Shown here: positions 59,357 to 64,000 of the stretch, in pieces
Layout: the number at the start of each line of letters is the position of its first letter
Position numbering within the stretch: position 1 is the stretch's first letter
Origin: Chloroflexota bacterium
Lineage (GTDB): Bacteria > Chloroflexota > Anaerolineae > Anaerolineales > Villigracilaceae
NCBI GenBank assembly: GCA_016235445.1
Contig: JACRLB010000016.1
Location: forward strand, 1-64,000
Direction: 5' to 3'
Length of the DNA stretch: 64,000 bases
Translations under genes and position numbers: made by a program
Notes under the pieces: generated by a model
The model's database searches: none
Told to the model about the DNA's origin: nothing
Seen by the model: the letters and a program-made list of their open reading frames with translations, nothing else

Positions 59357-61870
59357 ATGTTGAAACGAAGCTACCGCAAAATTTTAATATTCTTCTTTTT
59401 ATTTATAATATTATGTGTGAACAGTATAGAAATAGAAGCTGTTAATGCTAGTACAATTACTAAGAAAGATCAGGTCTTTTTACAAGAAACATCGCTTTCT
59501 TCTTGCTCGAATTTGGATGTGATTTTCATTGTGGATCAATCAGACAGTATGAGCCGTAATGACCCAACTGAGAACAGAAAAAATGCCGTCATAGGCATGA
59601 TTGATTTACTGGTGGATTTGGCAATGAATCAATGTCCCGACAGCCACCACCGTGTTGGAGTCATTTCCTTTGGAGCCAAAGAAAACTCGCGAGTTGACAT
59701 TGAAATGTACGATATAGATCCCGTGACAGCATCAGACGCGCGCCGGATACGGGAGGACCTAAGGCCTAGGGTCATGGCTGATAACCTTGGAACAACCTAC
59801 CCGGAATCCGCTTTTATTGCAGCTGAAAAAATGTTCCGCCAAAATGAATTGGGAGACCCGGAGCCGCGCAAACGGGTTGTCATATTTATTACAGACGGCC
59901 TGCCATGTTCCCCACTTCAGTGCGAAGGCGCTGATTACAATGCCACAACCGGGTCGCTTGTTTCTTTGATAAACGACCACTTCGATTTTTCGGATGATTT
60001 AAGGGAACGGGAGAATTGTTTATCAGATGTTCGAGCTAGGCATCCTGACGCTCCAATCCCCGCCGATGAAGCGACCGCCTGCCTTGAAAGTTACCCAGTG
60101 TCGGCGGAATCGTATACCAAAAGCACTTATATATTCACACTCCTACTCCACAATAGTGATGAGGATTATGTGCCAACGGCTGTGAGGCAATTGGAGGCTG
60201 TGTCGCAGGAGCATGGCGGTTCACTAAGTAAAAATCAACGCTATAACCAGATTCCAACTACTTTACGCGAGATCCTTTCCCAGTTGGTGGGTGTGCGCCC
60301 AAGTTTACTAAGGGGTCCCAACTTTGCAGTAAATCCTTACTTGAATAAAATGATCGTCACCGCTTATAAACAAAGCGCTGATGTTCAGTTTACGCTTTCT
60401 TATACCGATGCTGGCGGGACGACACACACCATTCAGGGTGGGCAAACCACTGGCGGGTTTACTCTTGATCCGGATAATGGTTACTACGTATTTGAGGCAA
60501 ACGAAAAATATACAATTCTTAATCCCTATCCGGGCATCTGGAATATGTCAACAAGCAACCCATCCGGTTTGGATGTGTATTATGAGCCAATCGAGGCGAG
60601 TATTCAAACCGACCTCTTCACTGAAATCCCTCAATATGATCGCCCCCCATTTTATAACGAATCAGATCCTTTCTACCTAAAATTCAAACTTACTGATAGT
60701 GCCAATAATAGGGCGGTTGTTCTGCAATCTGATAAGGAAATATTCAAGATTGATGTTCGAGCCAAGGTAACCGACCCTGACGGCCATGCGGTTGACTATT
60801 CATTATTGTGGAATCCGGATTCGCAGAGCTTTCGCGCCGAACAACCGTTACAAGTTCCCTTAGCCGGCGCTTACAAATTGTCAATTGTGGGCTCCACACT
60901 CACACACGAAGGTGAACCGGTGATAGAGACTGCAAATGAGAACCAAGTATTTGATAAGACTACTGCATTATTTAGTGTAGATACTGAATTTACAGGCTTG
61001 GATGTCATCCCCATCGAATTTATCCCTGTTTCACCGGAAGCAGACATGCCTACCTGCTGTATTCATGCGACCATTGCCGGCGGTTGGCCGTTAAAGACGT
61101 TGAGTATGCCGATCCGGGTAAGAGTTACGGATGAAAATGGTGACCCATTCAACGATCTTGACGCTGTTTTTGTTGATCCGGAAAACGCAATTACCGCGCA
61201 GTTAACATATCTGCCTGAAGCCAGAGAGGGTGAAACGCCAGAAGTTGAAGAAATAGGAACTATCATTCTTATGCCTGATCCAACTGCGCCGGGAGAGTTC
61301 GTCGGCGAGTTTTCAAATTCGGAGTATGAAGGTGTGCATGTCTTGACCTTAACTGTTCCGGCAGACAAACTGGAGCAAGGTTACTGGCCCTATAACAACG
61401 AAACCAAAACAGATTTTACCCGCGCCGATTGCCTTCTGTGCCGCGCCGGGATGTATTACGGAATGTTGGGCGCATTCATTGCTTTCATTGTAGTGTCCGT
61501 TGTGTATAACATTGCGATTCGTACAAATAAAATATCAGGAAACCTTGTTTTTACGGACGGAGCGACTGAAATCCACACATTCGGATTATACAGCGGCACA
61601 AACACGCGAAGAATCAAGAAACGCGAGTTGGACTTATACCCGCAATTGATGTTGAAAAGCATGAAGGCAAGAAATGCCGGCAAGAAGCGTCGGCCAACAG
61701 CAAAACAAGATGATACCTTCGACACGCTTTTTTCCGAAGACCAGCAAGGCATTGAGATCGAATGTGTTTCGACCAGCGGACGCGCGTTTACTGTCGCATT
61801 ACACCCCAAAACGCCTAGCATTTACAGCGAAGACACCTTCGCCCAAATGGTTTACGAACCGACGGAATAA
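59357..61870 (+). CDS. Exported VWA-domain protein with C-terminal membrane anchor
   Basis: 837 residues from the ATG at 59357, six bases after AGGAGG. A signal peptide or N-terminal membrane helix (ILIFFFLFIILCVNS) is followed by a von Willebrand A domain with an intact MIDAS: DQSDS at 60-64, the threonine in NLGTTYPES and the aspartate in FITDGLPC. A long beta-rich extracellular part follows (residues about 290-690, with DENGDPFNDLDAVFVDPEN and similar Ig-like strands). A membrane helix (GMLGAFIAFIVVSVVYNIAI) near 698-720 ends it, with about 110 cytoplasmic residues (basic, then GIEIECVSTSGRAFTVAL). Four or more CxxC/C pairs may form disulfides. The AT-rich start and position right of the tRNA remnant suggest an acquired element. 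Confidence 0.75.
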   Translation: MLKRSYRKILIFFFLFIILCVNSIEIEAVNASTITKKDQVFLQETSLSSCSNLDVIFIVDQSDSMSRNDPTENRKNAVIGMIDLLVDLAMNQCPDSHHRVGVISFGAKENSRVDIEMYDIDPVTASDARRIREDLRPRVMADNLGTTYPESAFIAAEKMFRQNELGDPEPRKRVVIFITDGLPCSPLQCEGADYNATTGSLVSLINDHFDFSDDLRERENCLSDVRARHPDAPIPADEATACLESYPVSAESYTKSTYIFTLLLHNSDEDYVPTAVRQLEAVSQEHGGSLSKNQRYNQIPTTLREILSQLVGVRPSLLRGPNFAVNPYLNKMIVTAYKQSADVQFTLSYTDAGGTTHTIQGGQTTGGFTLDPDNGYYVFEANEKYTILNPYPGIWNMSTSNPSGLDVYYEPIEASIQTDLFTEIPQYDRPPFYNESDPFYLKFKLTDSANNRAVVLQSDKEIFKIDVRAKVTDPDGHAVDYSLLWNPDSQSFRAEQPLQVPLAGAYKLSIVGSTLTHEGEPVIETANENQVFDKTTALFSVDTEFTGLDVIPIEFIPVSPEADMPTCCIHATIAGGWPLKTLSMPIRVRVTDENGDPFNDLDAVFVDPENAITAQLTYLPEAREGETPEVEEIGTIILMPDPTAPGEFVGEFSNSEYEGVHVLTLTVPADKLEQGYWPYNNETKTDFTRADCLLCRAGMYYGMLGAFIAFIVVSVVYNIAIRTNKISGNLVFTDGATEIHTFGLYSGTNTRRIKKRELDLYPQLMLKSMKARNAGKKRRPTAKQDDTFDTLFSEDQQGIEIECVSTSGRAFTVALHPKTPSIYSEDTFAQMVYEPTE

Positions 61871-61896
61871 CTCTATCCAATGATAAGGAGATAAAA

Positions 61897-64000
61897 ATGA
61901 CTCGTCCAGCAATAGTTATCGGATTGGGAGGAACCGGTCAGTGGATATTGACCTTCCTTAAGAAAGAGCTTTTGGAAATTGGTAACGGGAGTATGCCGCC
62001 TGGCGTGAAATTGCTGTCCTTTGATACCACGAGCCGCACAACCGCAGAAACCGGGCAGACAGGAAGAAAAAACAAAGATGAGGATATAAGCGCTGGGGCG
62101 GTGCGTCTGATCGAAGGCAAAGAATTCATCCCCATCGGGGATAACATCGGTGCGTTGGTGAGTGAAATTGCAGCGGGCAAATATCCTCATTTGCAGTGGT
62201 TCCCAGCCAAATCACTCCTATCCAAACTGCCCCCGGCGGCTTTCAATACAAAAGAAGGAAGCGGCCAGATTCGCCATATGGGTCGCATTTCGATCTTCCG
62301 TGATCTCGCCGCCATTCAACGTTCTGAGGTTCTATCTCGTATTCGGGCCGCCATGCAGGATTTGCAAGGCCAAGTTTCAAGAAGCCAGCAACTTGAAATC
62401 TTTATTGTTGGTTCATTGGCTGGCGGTACTGGCGCTGGAATGTTAGTTGATATGGCATTATTGGTTCGTGCGCAAGCCGCAAAAATGGTCAGTGAAAATC
62501 ATGTTGTTCGAGGTTTTTTTGTTTTACCGCGCGCTTTCACCTCAGGTGGCCTAGGCGAAGACCGGGACATGCTTGCCCGTTCCTTCGCAACGTGGCGCGA
62601 ACTTGACCGCTTCATGATCGTTAGCGAACGATTTGGTTTGAGGCAGATCAATTACCATGAGACAAACCAGGATTTGCGCTTGCGTCTCGACCGGCGCGCT
62701 TATGATGTCAGTTACATGGTTGATCCTGCGCGGCAAACAGTAAATTCCCTCGATAATATTCGGGCGGAAGAAGGGCTCTTTCCGGGGCTGGCGCACGTCA
62801 TGTCTGCAATTTTAGATGACCAGGCAGGCAAGGCTTATACTGAATTCATCACCACGAACTTGGCCGGCAAACTTGCGCAACTTCCCCGCCGCCCATATCA
62901 TTCAACCGTCGGCTCTTATACGCTGAAGGTGCCGGTATATTACGCGGAAGCGAAATTTTCCCACCAGCTTGCTCTGGATGTGCTTAACCAGTTCCTGGCT
63001 CCTGAAATCAACAACAACGGCCGGGTGATCGGTGTTTCCGAGGTTCGTAACCGGGAGGTCCCGCAAGGGCAAGTTGGGGTTCAATCCGCTCTTAAATTCA
63101 TGTATGCAAGTACATTGAGCGTAAGCGGCAATGAAATTTCCAATACGATGTTTCTGCCATTGGTGGCGGATGTGCGGGAAAAGGAAATGCTGCGCAATAA
63201 TGCGATGGTACAGCAAATCGCCCGCGGCGGCCTTACCCTGAGCAACAATCGCTTCCTGACCGCCCTGACAAATATCAGCCAGGACGAAGAGGGGAAACTC
63301 ATCATGCGAGACATCCAGGATGAGTTGAATCATCCGATTTGGCGTGATGTTCCGCCTCCTCGGATGGCTGGAGATACCCCGGATGCTGCCTTTTCGCGCA
63401 TTAAAAGCAAGGTTCCGGTTGTCCGGCAAGAACATTACGGACTTGATACAGCCAGCGGCGAACGATTGCGCGGAAAATACGGGAAAGCGCTCGATCAGGC
63501 AAAGCAGGCGCAGGTTGCCCGCTTTCGCAAGTTATTGTTTGCGTGGACCTTGCACACGCTCAACGGCGATTCGCCGGATGCGCGCATCGCGCGCGGAGGC
63601 AAGATTGGATACGTTCGTGCCTTCTATGTAGGCTTGCTCGAGAACTTCGACTATTTTATTAAATTCCTAAACTCGATCAACCAGGTTCGCAATGAAGATC
63701 TTCGGCTCTCCGCGCGCACCCGACAGGCGGCAGATTCCACTTTGAAAGAATACGACCGCTTGCGCGGGAAGAAATGCTGGCTGCCTTTTTGGGACGATTT
63801 TACGCACCCCGACGCTCATCGCGCGGCGCGGAATTACTTGATGGCTGAACAAAGGGATATTGACGTTCGCAAGGACGATATATTGCTCAGCGTTCTCGCG
63901 GAAACCACCCTGGAAATGCGGGCAATCGCGGAAAAAAGCCTGAACGACATACAAAATTGGATCGAACACCTAGCAAAGGGCGAACCAAACACTGAAATCA
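61897..64000 (+). CDS. Tubulin/FtsZ-like GTPase-domain protein, runs off the window
   Basis: The frame starts at ATG 61897, six bases after AAGGAG and 26 bases after the VWA gene, and is open to the end (701 codons seen). The N-terminus RPAIVIGLGGTGQWILTFLKKELLE has a nucleotide-binding loop, and GSLAGGTGAGMLVDMALLVRAQA (172-181 onwards) has the GGTGAG tubulin signature. This matches the Tub_2 type of bacterial tubulin-like proteins. The middle (LRLRLDRRAYDVSYMVDPAR, GLFPGLAHVMSAILDD) fits the GTPase core, and the remainder is helical. These proteins are large and poorly characterised; membrane or cytoskeletal function is unproven. Together with the VWA gene it forms a tight operon. Confidence 0.75.
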   Translation, partial: MTRPAIVIGLGGTGQWILTFLKKELLEIGNGSMPPGVKLLSFDTTSRTTAETGQTGRKNKDEDISAGAVRLIEGKEFIPIGDNIGALVSEIAAGKYPHLQWFPAKSLLSKLPPAAFNTKEGSGQIRHMGRISIFRDLAAIQRSEVLSRIRAAMQDLQGQVSRSQQLEIFIVGSLAGGTGAGMLVDMALLVRAQAAKMVSENHVVRGFFVLPRAFTSGGLGEDRDMLARSFATWRELDRFMIVSERFGLRQINYHETNQDLRLRLDRRAYDVSYMVDPARQTVNSLDNIRAEEGLFPGLAHVMSAILDDQAGKAYTEFITTNLAGKLAQLPRRPYHSTVGSYTLKVPVYYAEAKFSHQLALDVLNQFLAPEINNNGRVIGVSEVRNREVPQGQVGVQSALKFMYASTLSVSGNEISNTMFLPLVADVREKEMLRNNAMVQQIARGGLTLSNNRFLTALTNISQDEEGKLIMRDIQDELNHPIWRDVPPPRMAGDTPDAAFSRIKSKVPVVRQEHYGLDTASGERLRGKYGKALDQAKQAQVARFRKLLFAWTLHTLNGDSPDARIARGGKIGYVRAFYVGLLENFDYFIKFLNSINQVRNEDLRLSARTRQAADSTLKEYDRLRGKKCWLPFWDDFTHPDAHRAARNYLMAEQRDIDVRKDDILLSVLAETTLEMRAIAEKSLNDIQNWIEHLAKGEPNTEI

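Overview
The window looks like a chromosomal segment of a Chloroflexota bacterium, probably an Anaerolineae-type organism (inference from gene content, a rearranged ribosomal cluster, many PAS/GAF sensor proteins and dense palindromic intergenic repeats; no 16S gene is present to prove it). GC content is moderate by eye, with AT-richer accessory stretches near 33-35 kb and 54-59.5 kb. 

Left part (1-14.8 kb): a PAS/GAF sensor gene that appears cut at its 3' end; a divergent tRNA operon (Phe, Gly, Cys); then a fused rif/str-type block in the order rpoB, rpsL, rpsG, fusA, tuf, rpmG, tRNA-Trp, secE, nusG, rplK, rplA, rplJ, rplL. rpoC is absent after rpoB. tuf carries an internal deletion with a frame change. 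Recognisable regulatory RNA includes an L10 leader with attenuator, a candidate L1 site before rplK and a hairpin leader before rpsL. 

Middle part (14.9-50.1 kb): ordinary chromosomal genes in short operons. They include a DinB/flavin oxidoreductase/DUF3800/YbhN run, yitT, era with an EamA permease, an Elp3-like gene with cysH facing a Trm9-like methyltransferase, large signalling proteins (7TM-PAS-GAF-GGDEF and a PAS histidine kinase), a two-subunit class I fumarase, a nucleotidyltransferase with a PAP2 phosphatase, a queuosine-precursor transporter, recF, peptide deformylase, a cNMP/PH membrane protein, a redoxin, a beta-hydroxyacid dehydrogenase and a SIMPL lipoprotein. The intergenic spaces are crowded with palindromic repeats of several families. 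Some of these repeats sit in frame inside genes (elp3, methyltransferase, recF, herA). One 111-bp palindromic element is flanked by a 9-bp direct repeat and interrupts another repeat, which is good evidence of mobility. 

Right part (50.2-64 kb): an accessory/defence-like region. It holds a NurA / HAS-barrel-like / HerA three-gene cluster, an IS630-like element, a DUF488-type gene with an unrecognised partner, a Phd-VapC toxin-antitoxin pair with a clear promoter and palindromic operator, and a HicA-HicB pair. These are interspersed with a 45-bp repeat. At 58.8 kb there is the 3' half of a tRNA-Met gene, cut exactly at the anticodon loop and followed by its own terminator; I read this as the displaced end of a tRNA gene used as an attachment site. 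To its right begins what may be an integrated element, with a secreted/membrane VWA-domain protein and a large tubulin/FtsZ-like (GGTGAG) GTPase that runs off the window end. This VWA plus tubulin-like pair and the DUF488 pair are the best candidates here for poorly described systems.
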